Positions 36,904 through 46,335 are shown, numbered from the stretch's first letter. The stretch: DNA of 64,000 bases from an uncultured Lacinutrix sp. (GCF_947500605.1 NZ_CANMSJ010000011.1:1-64000); one strand, 5' to 3'. Notes: generated from the sequence alone by a model not told the origin. Made by a program: numbers and translations.

Positions 36904-38994
36904 ATGCAGAGCTTTAGAACAGAAATAGAAAACCCTATAGTAGAAAAGGATATTGTAGAATTAGCCAATAAGATTGCGCTTTTTAACAACGGAAAAATAG
37001 ATGAAGAAAAGTTTAGAAGCTTACGTTTAGCACGAGGTGTTTACGGTCAGCGTCAAGAAGGCGTACAAATGATTCGTATAAAATTACCTTATGGTAAAGT
37101 ATTGGGTAATCAACTGCGTCGTATTGCTGAGGTTTCAGATGAGTACTCAAGAAGCAGATTACACATTACTACACGTCAAGATATTCAAATTCATTATGTC
37201 GATTTAAACCGCACACCAGAATTATGGGCAGAGTTAGAGCGCGATGATGTTACTATTAGAGAAGCCTGTGGAAATGCTGTAAGAAACGTAACAGCAAGTG
37301 AAACAGCAGGAATAGATGTTAACGAACCTTTTGATGTTTCTCCATACGCAGATTCTGTTTTTAAATTCTTTTTACGTAACCCAATTTGTCAAGAAATGGG
37401 TAGGAAATTTAAAGTGTCTTTTTCTGGAACAGATGAAGATACAGGTTTATCATACATGCACGATTTAGGTTTTATAGCTAAAATTGAAAATGGTGTAAAG
37501 GGTTTTAAAATCATGCTTGGTGGCGGATTAGGTTCGCAACCAAGGCATGCAGATGAATTTTATTCGTTTTTAGCTTCAGATAAAATTATTCCTTTAATGG
37601 AAGGTGTTTTAAGAGTTTTCGATCGTTATGGCGAACGTAAAAGTCGTGCTAAAGCGAGATTGAAATTTTTATTAAAAGATATTGGTTTAGAAGCTTTTAA
37701 GGCATTAGTTGAAGAAGAGCAAAACGCAATCGAATTTAAAACAGTTACTATAGACGAAGCAAATTATACGGCTTCAATTCCAGCTTCTATAGAAGCTCCA
37801 AAGGTTGAAATAAAAGACGAAGTCGCTTTTAATTTATGGAAAGCAACTAATGTTATTCCACAAAAACAAGACGGTTATTTTGCTATTGGAATAAAAGTAT
37901 TACTTGGAGATTTCTATACGGATAAAGCACGCTTGTTAGCAGATTTGGTAGAGAAATATGCAGCAGGAGAAATCCGTTTGTCTCTAAGGCAAAACATTTT
38001 AATACCATTTGTAAAAGAAGATTTGTTAACTTTTTTCTATACAGAATTAGAAAAATTAGGCTTTGCAGAAGCAGGTTATAATAAAGCAGTAGATATTACA
38101 GCATGTCCAGGAACAGATACTTGTAATTTAGGTATTGCAAGTAGTACCGGAATTGCTGAAGAATTAGAACGTGTTATAAAAGCAGAATACCCACAGTATT
38201 TATCTAACGAAGATTTAGTAATTAAAATTAGTGGTTGTATGAATGCTTGCGGGCAACACAATATGGCAAATATTGGTTTTCAAGGCATGTCTATTCGTAC
38301 AAAAGATAAATTGGTTGCACCTGCATTACAAGTGCTTTTAGGAGGAGGTAATTTAGGAAACGGTAAAGCTTATTTTGCAGATAAAGTTGTAAAAGTACCA
38401 AGTAGAAGAGGCCCGGAAGCATTACGTCGTATTCTTAACGACTACGAGGCAAATGGAGGTGATTTAGTGTTTTCAGAATACTATAAAGAAAAAGGTGAGA
38501 AATACTTTTACAGCCTACTAACAGATTTATCTAATGTCGATAACCTAACGCAAGAAGATTTTATTGATTGGGGAACAGAAGAAGCCTATGTTAAAGCCAT
38601 TGGTGTTGGAGAATGTGCAGGTGTTGTTATCGATTTAATTGCAACGCTTTTTTTTGAAAGTGATGAGAAAATTGAAGAAGCAAAAGAATCTTTTGGCAAC
38701 AAAGTATATTCTGGTGCAATCTACGAGGCGTATCGCTCGATGGTTAATTCCGCGAAAGCGATATTGATTTCCGAAGACATAAAAGCAAACACACAAGCAG
38801 GTATTATTAGTCAGTTTGATGAGTTGTTTATCGACACTAAAAAAATAGACTTAGGCGTTTCGTTTTCAGACTTAGTGTACCAAATAAAAGTATTTCCTCC
38901 AACTGAAGAATTTGCATCTCGTTACATTGAAAATGCAGAACAGTTTCTAGAAAAAGTAAGAGGTTTTAGAGAAAAAGCAATAGTTACCGATTAA
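36904..38994 (+). CDS. siroheme sulfite (or nitrite) reductase, ferredoxin type, with C-terminal extension
   Basis: 696 residues. The siroheme/[4Fe-4S] ligands are Cys401 and Cys407 (ACPGTDTC) and Cys445 and Cys449 (GCMNACGQH). The substrate-binding part has RLHITTRQDIQIHYVD near residues 82-97. The context (cysHDN, siroheme synthesis, ferredoxin) indicates sulfite as substrate. Beyond about residue 560 a helical segment of some 130 residues (IDWGTEEAYVKAIGVGECAG onward) is not part of classical sulfite reductases and resembles HEPN-type helices. That extension is common in annotated flavobacterial homologues as far as I recall. It begins its own unit after a candidate Rrf2 site. Confidence 0.92.
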   Translation: MQSFRTEIENPIVEKDIVELANKIALFNNGKIDEEKFRSLRLARGVYGQRQEGVQMIRIKLPYGKVLGNQLRRIAEVSDEYSRSRLHITTRQDIQIHYVDLNRTPELWAELERDDVTIREACGNAVRNVTASETAGIDVNEPFDVSPYADSVFKFFLRNPICQEMGRKFKVSFSGTDEDTGLSYMHDLGFIAKIENGVKGFKIMLGGGLGSQPRHADEFYSFLASDKIIPLMEGVLRVFDRYGERKSRAKARLKFLLKDIGLEAFKALVEEEQNAIEFKTVTIDEANYTASIPASIEAPKVEIKDEVAFNLWKATNVIPQKQDGYFAIGIKVLLGDFYTDKARLLADLVEKYAAGEIRLSLRQNILIPFVKEDLLTFFYTELEKLGFAEAGYNKAVDITACPGTDTCNLGIASSTGIAEELERVIKAEYPQYLSNEDLVIKISGCMNACGQHNMANIGFQGMSIRTKDKLVAPALQVLLGGGNLGNGKAYFADKVVKVPSRRGPEALRRILNDYEANGGDLVFSEYYKEKGEKYFYSLLTDLSNVDNLTQEDFIDWGTEEAYVKAIGVGECAGVVIDLIATLFFESDEKIEEAKESFGNKVYSGAIYEAYRSMVNSAKAILISEDIKANTQAGIISQFDELFIDTKKIDLGVSFSDLVYQIKVFPPTEEFASRYIENAEQFLEKVRGFREKAIVTD

Positions 38995-39014
38995 TAATAT
39001 TAAATAATGCACGT

Positions 39015-39797
39015 ATGATAAATCCAAAATTAACAGTAGTTGGCGCAGGACCAGGAGATCCAGATTTAATTACATTAAAGGCTATAAAAGCAATACAATC
39101 TGCCGATGTTATTTTGTACGATGCCTTAGTAAACGACGCTTTACTAGGCTACGCGTCTAAAACAGCAGAGCTTATTTTTGTTGGTAAACGTAAAGGTTGT
39201 TATGCTTATCAGCAAAGTCAAGTAAACCAATTAATTATTGAGCGTGCTTTACGATGTGGTCATGTTGTTAGATTAAAAGGAGGAGATCCATTTATTTTTG
39301 GTCGTGGCGCAGAAGAGTTGGAGTATGCTAAGGAATATGCTATCGAGGTTGCGGTTGTTCCAGGTATTTCATCGTCTGCAGCAGTGCCAGCTTATCAAGG
39401 TATTCCTTTAACAAAGCGTAATGCAGCCGAAAGTTTTTGGGTAATTACAGGCACAACGAAATCGCATGAAATTTCTAGTGATATTGCATTAGCAGCAAAA
39501 TCTACAGCTACGGTTGTTGTTTTAATGGGCATGGGAAAACTGGCTGAAATTGTAAAGATTTTTTCTTCGGAAGGAAAACAAAATACAGCAGTTGCAGTAA
39601 TTCAAAATGGGACACGAGAAAACGAGAAAGTTGGGATTGGTACTATTAGTTCTATTGAAGCTATTGTAAAAGAAAAACAATTATCTACTCCAGCAATTAT
39701 CATTATTGGAGAAGTAGTGAATCAGCGTGTAGATTTAGCGTCAATGTACGAGAAATCGAATTTAGCACCTCAATTTTCGCAACCAGTTTCAGCTTAA
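39015..39797 (+). CDS. cobA: uroporphyrinogen-III C-methyltransferase
   Basis: A 260-residue SUMT that makes precorrin-2 with two SAM. It has VVGAGPGDPDLITLKA at the start, then VRLKGGDPFIFGRGAEE and VPGISSSAAVPAYQGIPLTKR, all standard. It is 20 bases after the sulfite reductase and provides the first siroheme step for it. Confidence 0.96.
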   Translation: MINPKLTVVGAGPGDPDLITLKAIKAIQSADVILYDALVNDALLGYASKTAELIFVGKRKGCYAYQQSQVNQLIIERALRCGHVVRLKGGDPFIFGRGAEELEYAKEYAIEVAVVPGISSSAAVPAYQGIPLTKRNAAESFWVITGTTKSHEISSDIALAAKSTATVVVLMGMGKLAEIVKIFSSEGKQNTAVAVIQNGTRENEKVGIGTISSIEAIVKEKQLSTPAIIIIGEVVNQRVDLASMYEKSNLAPQFSQPVSA

Positions 39798-39802
39798 AAC
39801 TT

Positions 39803-40384
39803 ATGGAAAGGAATAATTTATATCCCATTTTTTTAAAGACGAAAAACCTGCAAGTACTTATTGTAGGTGGAGGTAATGTAGCCGAAGAAAAATTAACATT
39901 TTTATTAAAATCGAGTCCTGATGCACATGTAACCATGGTTTCTCCAATGTTTAGAGAGGCAACTATTGCTATGGCAAATACAGGATGCGTAACAAGAATT
40001 AAGGATACTTATAAGTACAGTTATCTTGAAGGAAAACATATGGTTGTTGCAACCACAGATATTCCAGAAGTAAATGTGCAAGTTTATAACGATTGTAGAG
40101 CACAAAGTAAATTGGTTAATGTTGCCGATAATCCGCCATATTGCGATTTTTATATGGGAGGAATTGTAACTAAAGGCAATGTAAAAGTAGCTATTTCTAC
40201 AAATGGAAAATCACCAACTACAGCAAAACGTTTACGTCAGTTTTTTGAAGACGTAATACCAGAAAATATAGACGATTTGGTAAAGAATCTTAATGTTTAT
40301 AGAAAAACTATAAAAGGAGATTTTGAACAAAAAGTTGAAACATTAAATGAATTTACTAAAGGCTTAGTAGAAAAAATAAAATAG
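39803..40384 (+). CDS. precorrin-2 dehydrogenase / sirohydrochlorin ferrochelatase-type protein
   Basis: A 193-residue protein homologous to the N-terminal half of CysG and to Met8/SirC. The NAD-binding motif is VLIVGGGNVAEEKL (about 17-30). DNPPYCDFYMGGIVTKGNVKVAISTNGKSP is the family block (in pieces), and TAKRLRQFFE follows. It starts 5 bases after cobA. Whether it also inserts iron, as Met8 does, is not decidable from motifs; no separate chelatase is in the cluster, which favours bifunctionality. Confidence 0.92.
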   Translation: MERNNLYPIFLKTKNLQVLIVGGGNVAEEKLTFLLKSSPDAHVTMVSPMFREATIAMANTGCVTRIKDTYKYSYLEGKHMVVATTDIPEVNVQVYNDCRAQSKLVNVADNPPYCDFYMGGIVTKGNVKVAISTNGKSPTTAKRLRQFFEDVIPENIDDLVKNLNVYRKTIKGDFEQKVETLNEFTKGLVEKIK

Positions 40385-40385
40385 T

Positions 40386-41435
40386 ATGATTAAAACAGAT
40401 ATATTAATAATAGGAGCAGGACCAACAGGTTTATTTACTGTGTTTGAAGCAGGATTGCTAAAATTAAAGTGCCATTTAATTGATGCATTACCACAACCTG
40501 GTGGTCAATGTTCTGAGTTATATCCAAAAAAGCCTATTTACGATATTCCTGGATTTCCAGAAATATTAGCTGGAGATTTAACTGGTAACCTATTAGAACA
40601 AGGTAAACAGTTTCAACCAGGATTTACATTAGGAGAACGTGCAGAAACTATAGAAAAACAAGAGGATGGTAGCTTTATAGTAACCACTAATAAAGGAACA
40701 AAACACCATGCGCCAATTGTTGCTATTGCTGGAGGTTTAGGTAGTTTTGAACCTAGAAAACCTAAGTTAGAAGGTATTGAAAAGTACGAAGACAAAGGTG
40801 TTAATTACTTTATTAAAGACCCAGAAGTTTATAGAGATAAAAAAGTAGTGATTGCTGGAGGTGGAGATTCTGCTTTAGATTGGTCTATATTTCTTGCAGA
40901 TGTCGCTTCAGAAGTTACTTTAGTACATAGAAGAAATGAATTTAGAGGTGCTTTAGATTCCGTAGAGAAAGTACAAGAATTAAAACTTTTTAATAAAATA
41001 AATTTAATTACACCTGCAGAGGTAATAAGTTTAAAAGGAGAAAACCATATCGAAGGTGTTACATTATCTAAAGGAGATGAGGTAATAGAATTAGAAGCCG
41101 ATTATTTTATTCCGTTATTTGGATTGTCGCCAAAACTAGGTCCAATAGGAGATTGGGGATTAGAGATCGAAAAAAATGCAATAAAAGTGAATACCGTAGA
41201 TTACCAAACTAATATAGATGGTATCTTTGCTATTGGTGATGTTAATACATATGAAGGGAAACTAAAATTAATTCTTTGTGGATTTCATGAAGCAACATTA
41301 ATGTGTCAATCTGCATATAAAATATTAAATCCAGGCAAGAAATTTGTTTTAAAATATACAACAGTAAGTGGTATAGATGGGTTTGATGGTACAAGAAAAG
41401 AGTCACCAAAAGCAGTTGTAAAGGCTATAGTATAA
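40386..41435 (+). CDS. ferredoxin-NADP reductase, thioredoxin-reductase-like type
   Basis: 349 residues with two dinucleotide-binding motifs, IIGAGPTGLFTVFEAG (FAD) and VVIAGGGDSALDWS (NADPH), and GIFAIGDVNTYEGKLKLI near the end. There is no CxxC redox pair, which separates it from thioredoxin reductase and fits the homodimeric ferredoxin-NADP reductases. It starts 1 base after the previous stop, and its last base overlaps the ferredoxin start. It is the likely electron supplier of the sulfite reductase. Confidence 0.92.
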   Translation: MIKTDILIIGAGPTGLFTVFEAGLLKLKCHLIDALPQPGGQCSELYPKKPIYDIPGFPEILAGDLTGNLLEQGKQFQPGFTLGERAETIEKQEDGSFIVTTNKGTKHHAPIVAIAGGLGSFEPRKPKLEGIEKYEDKGVNYFIKDPEVYRDKKVVIAGGGDSALDWSIFLADVASEVTLVHRRNEFRGALDSVEKVQELKLFNKINLITPAEVISLKGENHIEGVTLSKGDEVIELEADYFIPLFGLSPKLGPIGDWGLEIEKNAIKVNTVDYQTNIDGIFAIGDVNTYEGKLKLILCGFHEATLMCQSAYKILNPGKKFVLKYTTVSGIDGFDGTRKESPKAVVKAIV

Positions 41436-41764
41436 TGGAAGATGTTACTTTACATATTACAGATCGCGAAGGTAAAAAACATAGTGTTTTAGCACCTACA
41501 GATATGGCAATGAATATTATGGAAGTTATTCGTTCTTACGAGTTAGCTCCAGAAGGAACCATTGGTATTTGTGGTGGTATGGCAATGTGTGCTTCGTGCC
41601 AATGTTATGTGAATTCGGATAACGAAATTAATGCAATGGAAGATGAAGAAGATGCTATGTTATCTGAAGCTTTTAATGTTAAAGATAACAGTAGACTAAG
41701 TTGTCAAATTCCTATTACAGATGCTTTACATAATTTAGAGATTGAATTGGCACCAGAAGTTTAA
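41435..41764 (+). CDS. 2Fe-2S ferredoxin (adrenodoxin type)
   Basis: A 109-residue ferredoxin with cluster ligands Cys46, Cys52, Cys55 and Cys90 (CGGMAMCASC and LSCQIP). The acidic stretch NAMEDEEDAML is typical of the vertebrate/bacterial adrenodoxin-like group. It is translationally coupled to the reductase (ATAATG). Reductase, ferredoxin and siroheme enzyme together form a complete electron path from NADPH to sulfite. Confidence 0.93.
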   Translation: MEDVTLHITDREGKKHSVLAPTDMAMNIMEVIRSYELAPEGTIGICGGMAMCASCQCYVNSDNEINAMEDEEDAMLSEAFNVKDNSRLSCQIPITDALHNLEIELAPEV

Positions 41765-41775
41765 ATAATTATTAG

Positions 41776-42513
41776 ATGCAGGAGAAATTGCAAATACCAT
41801 TTAGGTTTAAAGAAAAAGTTGAAGAACTCGCAAAAGAATTATTCTATTGCGCATTAGAATCTTCAGAGAAACAAGAAGTGCTCCTTAAAAATATTAAGGA
41901 GTCCTTTTTTTATATATCTAAAGCCTTAGATTGTGGTGTTTGTAATATAAAATGGGAACAATTTGTTGTCGGAATTAAAGCATTAAAACCAAAGTTGCAA
42001 TTAGATGCGGAAGCAGCATATAATAACGATCCGGCTGCTAAAAGTGTTAGAGAAGTGTATTTAGCATATCCTGGTTTTTATGCTATTGCTATGTATCGCA
42101 TAAGTCATATTTTATGGCAACTAGATATTCCTGTTTTGCCTAGAATGATTTCAGAATACGCACATGGAGTAACAGGTACAGATATTCATCCAGGAGCAAC
42201 CATTGGACATTCTTTTTTTATAGATCATGCCACAGGAGTTGTTATTGGAGAAACCGCTGTAATACATAATTATGTTGTTATTTATCAAGGCGTAACTTTA
42301 GGAGGTATTACAGTAGAAAAAGCATTAGCAAATACAAAAAGACATCCTACAATTAAGGATCATGTTACCATTTATGCGAATGCTACTGTTTTAGGAGGAA
42401 CTGTAGAAATTGGCGCAAATAGTATTATTGGCGCAAACGTTTGGATTACAAAATCCATTCCCGAAAATTCAATTGTAACTTACAAGTCTGATATAAAAAT
42501 AACAAATAGATAA
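41776..42513 (+). CDS. cysE: serine O-acetyltransferase
   Basis: A 245-residue acetyltransferase giving O-acetylserine. The left-handed helix region contains DIHPGATIGHSFFIDHATGVVIGE (in pieces) and YQGVTLGGI, with the catalytic histidines in this block. The N-terminal about 130 residues are helical as in the EpsC type. The C-terminus lacks the long inhibitory tail of enterobacterial CysE, so cysteine feedback may differ. It starts 12 bases after the ferredoxin gene and is followed after 3 bases by cysM. Confidence 0.93.
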   Translation: MQEKLQIPFRFKEKVEELAKELFYCALESSEKQEVLLKNIKESFFYISKALDCGVCNIKWEQFVVGIKALKPKLQLDAEAAYNNDPAAKSVREVYLAYPGFYAIAMYRISHILWQLDIPVLPRMISEYAHGVTGTDIHPGATIGHSFFIDHATGVVIGETAVIHNYVVIYQGVTLGGITVEKALANTKRHPTIKDHVTIYANATVLGGTVEIGANSIIGANVWITKSIPENSIVTYKSDIKITNR

Positions 42514-42516
42514 AGT

Positions 42517-43395
42517 ATGAGTATTTTAAAACAAATAGGAAATACGCCTTTAGTAGAAGCTTCAAATTTAGTTTCCAAACCAAACGTAAAACTTTATCTA
42601 AAATTAGAAGGTAATAATCCTGGCGGAAGCGTAAAGGATAGACCAGCTTATAATATGATTGCCGAAGCGGTAAAACGAGGTGACATAGAAAAAGGAGGCC
42701 ATATAGTTGAAGCCACAAGTGGTAATACAGGAATTGCTTTAGCTTATGTAGCAAGCTTATTTGGTATAAATATATCTTTAGTTATGCCAGAAAATTCTAC
42801 CGTAGAACGCGTAAAAACAATGCGTGCTTATGGAGCAGAAGTAATATTAACAAGTGCAGAAAGAGGTATTGAAGGTTCAAGAGATGTCGCTTTTAAAATG
42901 AGAGACGAAAAAGGATACCTTTTATTAAATCAGTTTGAGAACGACGATAATTGGAGAGCACATTATAAAACTACAGGTCCAGAAATTTGGAGAGATACAA
43001 ATGGTGAAGTCACTCATTTTGTTTCAGCAATGGGCACAACAGGAACTATAATGGGAACCTCTACTTTTTTAAAAGAACAAAATAAAAACATTCAAATTAT
43101 TGGAGCACAACCAATGGACGGATCAAGAATTCCTGGTATTAGAAAATGGTCGCCAGACTATGTTCCAAGTATTTTTAATCCTTCAAAAGTAGATCAAGTA
43201 ATAGAAGTAAGCCAAGAACAAGCTACTGCTATGACTAAGCGTTTGGCAAGAGAAGAAGGTGTTTTTGCAGGGATGAGTAGTGGAGGATCTGTATCTACCG
43301 CACTAAAATTAATAGAGACGATAGACGCAGGTGTTGTGGTTGCTATTATCTGCGACAGAGGAGATCGTTACTTATCTTCTGCTTTATTCGATTAA
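42517..43395 (+). CDS. cysM: cysteine synthase
   Basis: A 292-residue PLP enzyme making cysteine from O-acetylserine and sulfide. Lys40 in GGSVKDRPAYNM binds PLP. The substrate loop is EATSGNTG (65-72), and the phosphate loop is GTTGTIMG. The short C-terminus and GGSVKDRPAYNMI favour CysM over CysK. It is the last gene of the sulfur run. Confidence 0.93.
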   Translation: MSILKQIGNTPLVEASNLVSKPNVKLYLKLEGNNPGGSVKDRPAYNMIAEAVKRGDIEKGGHIVEATSGNTGIALAYVASLFGINISLVMPENSTVERVKTMRAYGAEVILTSAERGIEGSRDVAFKMRDEKGYLLLNQFENDDNWRAHYKTTGPEIWRDTNGEVTHFVSAMGTTGTIMGTSTFLKEQNKNIQIIGAQPMDGSRIPGIRKWSPDYVPSIFNPSKVDQVIEVSQEQATAMTKRLAREEGVFAGMSSGGSVSTALKLIETIDAGVVVAIICDRGDRYLSSALFD

Positions 43396-43420
43396 GCACT
43401 TCAATAAATAATATTTAGTT

Positions 43421-43428
43421 TACTTTTG
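43421..43428 (+). promoter_or_regulatory. -7 promoter element before the PagL-like gene
   Basis: TACTTTTG is an exact TAnnTTTG match, 21 bases before the ATG at 43449. A clear -33 TTG is not visible. Confidence 0.5.
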
Positions 43429-43448
43429 CCGTCTAACAAATTTACTTG

Positions 43449-44543
43449 ATGAGGTATATATTATACGCTTATATATTATTTTTTTCTATTAGTGTTTCTG
43501 CTCAAGCAGACAAAAATCCATTTACAATAGATGCCAATTATTTCTATGGAAATATTGCAGAACATAATACTGATATTTCACATTTAATAACCGGACATCC
43601 CTCTGGCGTTATATTAAGTTATAACCAGAAAACATTTGGAAAAAAGGCTTGGGAAAGTAGATTTAACTATCCAGATTATGGAGCATCATTTATCTATCAA
43701 AAATTTAATAATGAGTATATAAATGAAAATATAGGAGTCTATGCACACTATAATTTTTACTTTTTTAATAGAAATGTAATGTTTCGTATTGGGCAAGGTT
43801 TAGCCTATAATGATACGCCTTATGATAAGGTTGAGAATTTTAGAAACAATGCTTTTGGTACACATTTATTAAGTTCTACTTACTTAATGTTAAACTATAA
43901 AAAAGAAAATATATTAAAAGGCATAGGTGTTCAAGCAGGTTTTTCTTTAATCCATTATTCTAATGCTAATGTAAAAGCACCAAACAGTTCTATTAATAGT
44001 ATTGCTTTTAATATTGGTGCTAATTATATTTTTGATAAGGAAAAACCAACAGAATACATTCCTTCTACAGAAGAGAAATATTTTAAAGAAAAAGTAAAAT
44101 ATAATTTTGCTCTTAGAACTGGAGTAAACGAAAGCGATGTTATAGATACAGGACAATATGCTTTCTTCGTTGTATCTGCTTATGCCGATAAACGTTTAAA
44201 CAGAAAAAGTGCCATTCAAGTAGGTACAGATGTATTCTTTTCTAACTTTTTAAAGAAGCATATTCAGTATAAAGCTGTTGCTTTTCCAGAAGATAATGTA
44301 AGTGGAGACGAAGATTATAAACGTGTTGGAGTCTTTGTTGGGCACGAACTGTTTATTAGTAAAACGTCACTTATAACACAACTGGGTTATTATGTTTATT
44401 ATCCGTTTGATTTTGAAGGTCGCGTGTATAATAGAGTAGGATTGAAGCGTTATTTTGGAGATAAAATTTATGGTGCTTTAACTTTAAAGTCGCACGGAGC
44501 AAAAGCTGAAGCTGTAGAAATAGGAATTGGAATAAGATTATAG
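43449..44543 (+). CDS. acyloxyacyl hydrolase, PagL-like lipid A deacylase family
   Basis: An outer membrane protein of about 364 residues with signal peptide ending SVSAQA. The ATG at 43449 is preferred over a TTG one codon earlier. The first about 200 residues are PagL-like, with the active-site-type sequence SLIHYSNANVKAPN (His-Ser pair). The C-terminal half adds further predicted strands (GVFVGHELFISKTSLITQLGYYVYYPF in pieces) and ends IGIGIRL. The family removes an ester-linked acyl chain from lipid A, but activity of the flavobacterial members is not shown. The next gene follows after 1 base. Confidence 0.8.
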   Translation: MRYILYAYILFFSISVSAQADKNPFTIDANYFYGNIAEHNTDISHLITGHPSGVILSYNQKTFGKKAWESRFNYPDYGASFIYQKFNNEYINENIGVYAHYNFYFFNRNVMFRIGQGLAYNDTPYDKVENFRNNAFGTHLLSSTYLMLNYKKENILKGIGVQAGFSLIHYSNANVKAPNSSINSIAFNIGANYIFDKEKPTEYIPSTEEKYFKEKVKYNFALRTGVNESDVIDTGQYAFFVVSAYADKRLNRKSAIQVGTDVFFSNFLKKHIQYKAVAFPEDNVSGDEDYKRVGVFVGHELFISKTSLITQLGYYVYYPFDFEGRVYNRVGLKRYFGDKIYGALTLKSHGAKAEAVEIGIGIRL

Positions 44544-44544
44544 A

Positions 44545-45288
44545 ATGAAAAAGATAGCATACATATTTATAGTATTACTTTTTGCAAGTTGCGATAACGA
44601 TAATGCACCAGACTGCTTTAAAAACGCAGGAGATATAATAGAAAAGGAAATTACTGTAGCACCATTTACAAAAATTACTGCTTTTAAAAATATTGAACTC
44701 ATTGTAACAGATGCTTTGACTCAAAGTGTTAAAATAGAAACAGGAGAAAATCTAATGGACGAAATAGCAGTAACTGTAGAAAACGGTAGATTGCTAATAA
44801 ACGATAATAATGGTTGTAATCTTACTAGAGATTACGGTTTAACTAAAGTTTATGTTAGTACTCCAAACCTAACAGAGATTAGAAACAGTAGCCAATTTAC
44901 GGTACGTAGTAATGGTGTTTTAAATTATCCAGATTTAAATTTATTGAGTGAAGACGATTCTGGAGATTTTTATAACAATGGTATTTTTAATTTAGAAGTA
45001 AATGCAAATCGTATTTTTATAGTAATTAATAATACAACTACAGCTTATATTTCTGGATCGACTACTAACTTAAGAGTTTACCATGCTTCTGGAGATGGGC
45101 GTTTTGAAGGTCGAAACTTAATTGCCGACAATGTAAATGTTTACCATCGAGGTACAAATGATATTATTGTTAATCCTCAATTAAAGCTTACGGCTAATTT
45201 ATTAAGTACAGGTGATGTTATCTCTGTAACTACACCTCCAGTTTTAGATATTCAAGAACAGTTTGATGGTCGCGTAATTTTTGAGTAA
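44545..45288 (+). CDS. head-GIN domain (DUF2807) lipoprotein
   Basis: A 247-residue lipoprotein: MKKIAYIFIVLLFASC with lipobox Cys16 followed by Asp-Asn. The rest is a beta-helix-like DUF2807 domain with NIELIVTDALTQSVKIETGENL and repeated strand-turn units. It starts 1 base after the PagL-like gene. It ends 7 bases before the convergent gldA stop, and no terminator hairpin is visible between them. Surface or periplasmic location; function unknown. Confidence 0.85.
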   Translation: MKKIAYIFIVLLFASCDNDNAPDCFKNAGDIIEKEITVAPFTKITAFKNIELIVTDALTQSVKIETGENLMDEIAVTVENGRLLINDNNGCNLTRDYGLTKVYVSTPNLTEIRNSSQFTVRSNGVLNYPDLNLLSEDDSGDFYNNGIFNLEVNANRIFIVINNTTTAYISGSTTNLRVYHASGDGRFEGRNLIADNVNVYHRGTNDIIVNPQLKLTANLLSTGDVISVTTPPVLDIQEQFDGRVIFE

Positions 45289-45295
45289 ACATCTA

Positions 45296-46189
45296 CTAAG
45301 CAGTCAACTCCCTAAACATACTTTCTAAGCTAGCATTTTTTTGATTTAGCTGAAGAATCTTCAACTCATTATCATGGGCAAAATCAAAAACATGAGAACG
45401 CATATCTTCTTTTGTAGAAAAGGTGATTTCGTAAATAAAATCATGTGTATTTTTAACGCTTTTGGTATTCGGTAGTTTTAATAAAAAAGCATCTTCAACT
45501 CTGTAATCAAACTCCACAATAACTACCTGTTCTTGTCCTTCGCGTAATTCAGTTAGTTTTTTATTCGCAACAATTTCTCCTTTATTAATTATTATAACAC
45601 GATCGCACATAGCTTCTACCTCTTGCATAATGTGTGTTGATAGAAAAACTGTTTTCTCCTTGCCAATAGATTTTATAAGGTTTCTTATATCTACTAATTG
45701 ATTAGGGTCTAAACCAGTTGTAGGTTCGTCTAAAATTAAAACATCTGGATTATGTAATAACGCATTTGCTAGGCCAACACGCTGTCTGTAACCTTTAGAT
45801 AGCGCACTCATTTTTTTATGAGCCTCCGGGCCTAAACCTGTAAGTTCGATAACTTCTTCAATTCTAGATTTACTTACCTTATAAACATCGGCATTAAAAG
45901 CTAAATATTCACGAACGTATTGTTCTAAGTATAAAGGATTGTGTTCTGGTAAATAGCCAACACTTTGCTGTACTTGTTTTGCTTCAGATAAAATAGAATG
46001 CCCATTTACTGTTGCTTTACCTTCTGTAGGACTTATAAAGGTGGTCAATATTTTCATCATTGTAGATTTTCCTGCTCCATTTGGACCAAGAAACCCAACT
46101 ATTTCTGGCTTTTTAATTTCAAAAGACACATTGTTTAGTGCTTTCTGTTCACCATAAATCTTCGTTACATTTTCAACCTTTATTGACAT
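45296..46189 (-). CDS. gldA: gliding motility-associated ABC transporter ATPase GldA
   Basis: A 297-residue ABC ATPase when started at the ATG at complement 46187-46189; an in-frame ATG 6 codons upstream is less likely. Walker A is GPNGAGKST (35-43), the signature is LSKGYRQRVGLA, and Walker B is VLILDEPTTGLD. The sequence around EHNPLYLEQYVREYLAF is typical of GldA. GldF and GldG, its membrane partners, are not in the window. Similar Bacteroidota ATPases of unknown function exist, so the symbol rests on overall similarity. Confidence 0.85.
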   Translation of the reverse strand: MSIKVENVTKIYGEQKALNNVSFEIKKPEIVGFLGPNGAGKSTMMKILTTFISPTEGKATVNGHSILSEAKQVQQSVGYLPEHNPLYLEQYVREYLAFNADVYKVSKSRIEEVIELTGLGPEAHKKMSALSKGYRQRVGLANALLHNPDVLILDEPTTGLDPNQLVDIRNLIKSIGKEKTVFLSTHIMQEVEAMCDRVIIINKGEIVANKKLTELREGQEQVVIVEFDYRVEDAFLLKLPNTKSVKNTHDFIYEITFSTKEDMRSHVFDFAHDNELKILQLNQKNASLESMFRELTA

Positions 46190-46292
46190 CTTATAATCTT
46201 TCTTCAAAAATAAACATTCTGTAATTTAAACAAGACTTTGTGCAGAAATCTTTAAATCTTTATCTAAAACCTTAAAATTCATGCTTTAGTAT

Positions 46293-46322
46293 TTTGATTT
46301 GTTAAATATTTATCTACTTTAG
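46293..46322 (+). promoter_or_regulatory. probable promoter of the aromatic operon leader
   Basis: TACTTTAG at 46315-46322 matches TAnnTTTG in 7 of the defined positions except one. TTTG at 46293-46296 lies 18 bases before it. The leader peptide ATG follows 14 bases after the -7 box. Confidence 0.45.
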
Positions 46323-46335
46323 CAATATAATTATT

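Noticed and set aside
36904-38994. Assimilatory nitrite reductase
   Set aside because: The motifs cannot separate nitrite from sulfite reductase, but all neighbours belong to sulfate assimilation and no nitrate genes are nearby.
42446-42754. Leu/Tyr-rich minus-strand open frame across cysE and cysM
   Set aside because: Antisense to two intact genes; the apparent hydrophobicity comes from AT-rich Lys/Asn codons read in reverse.
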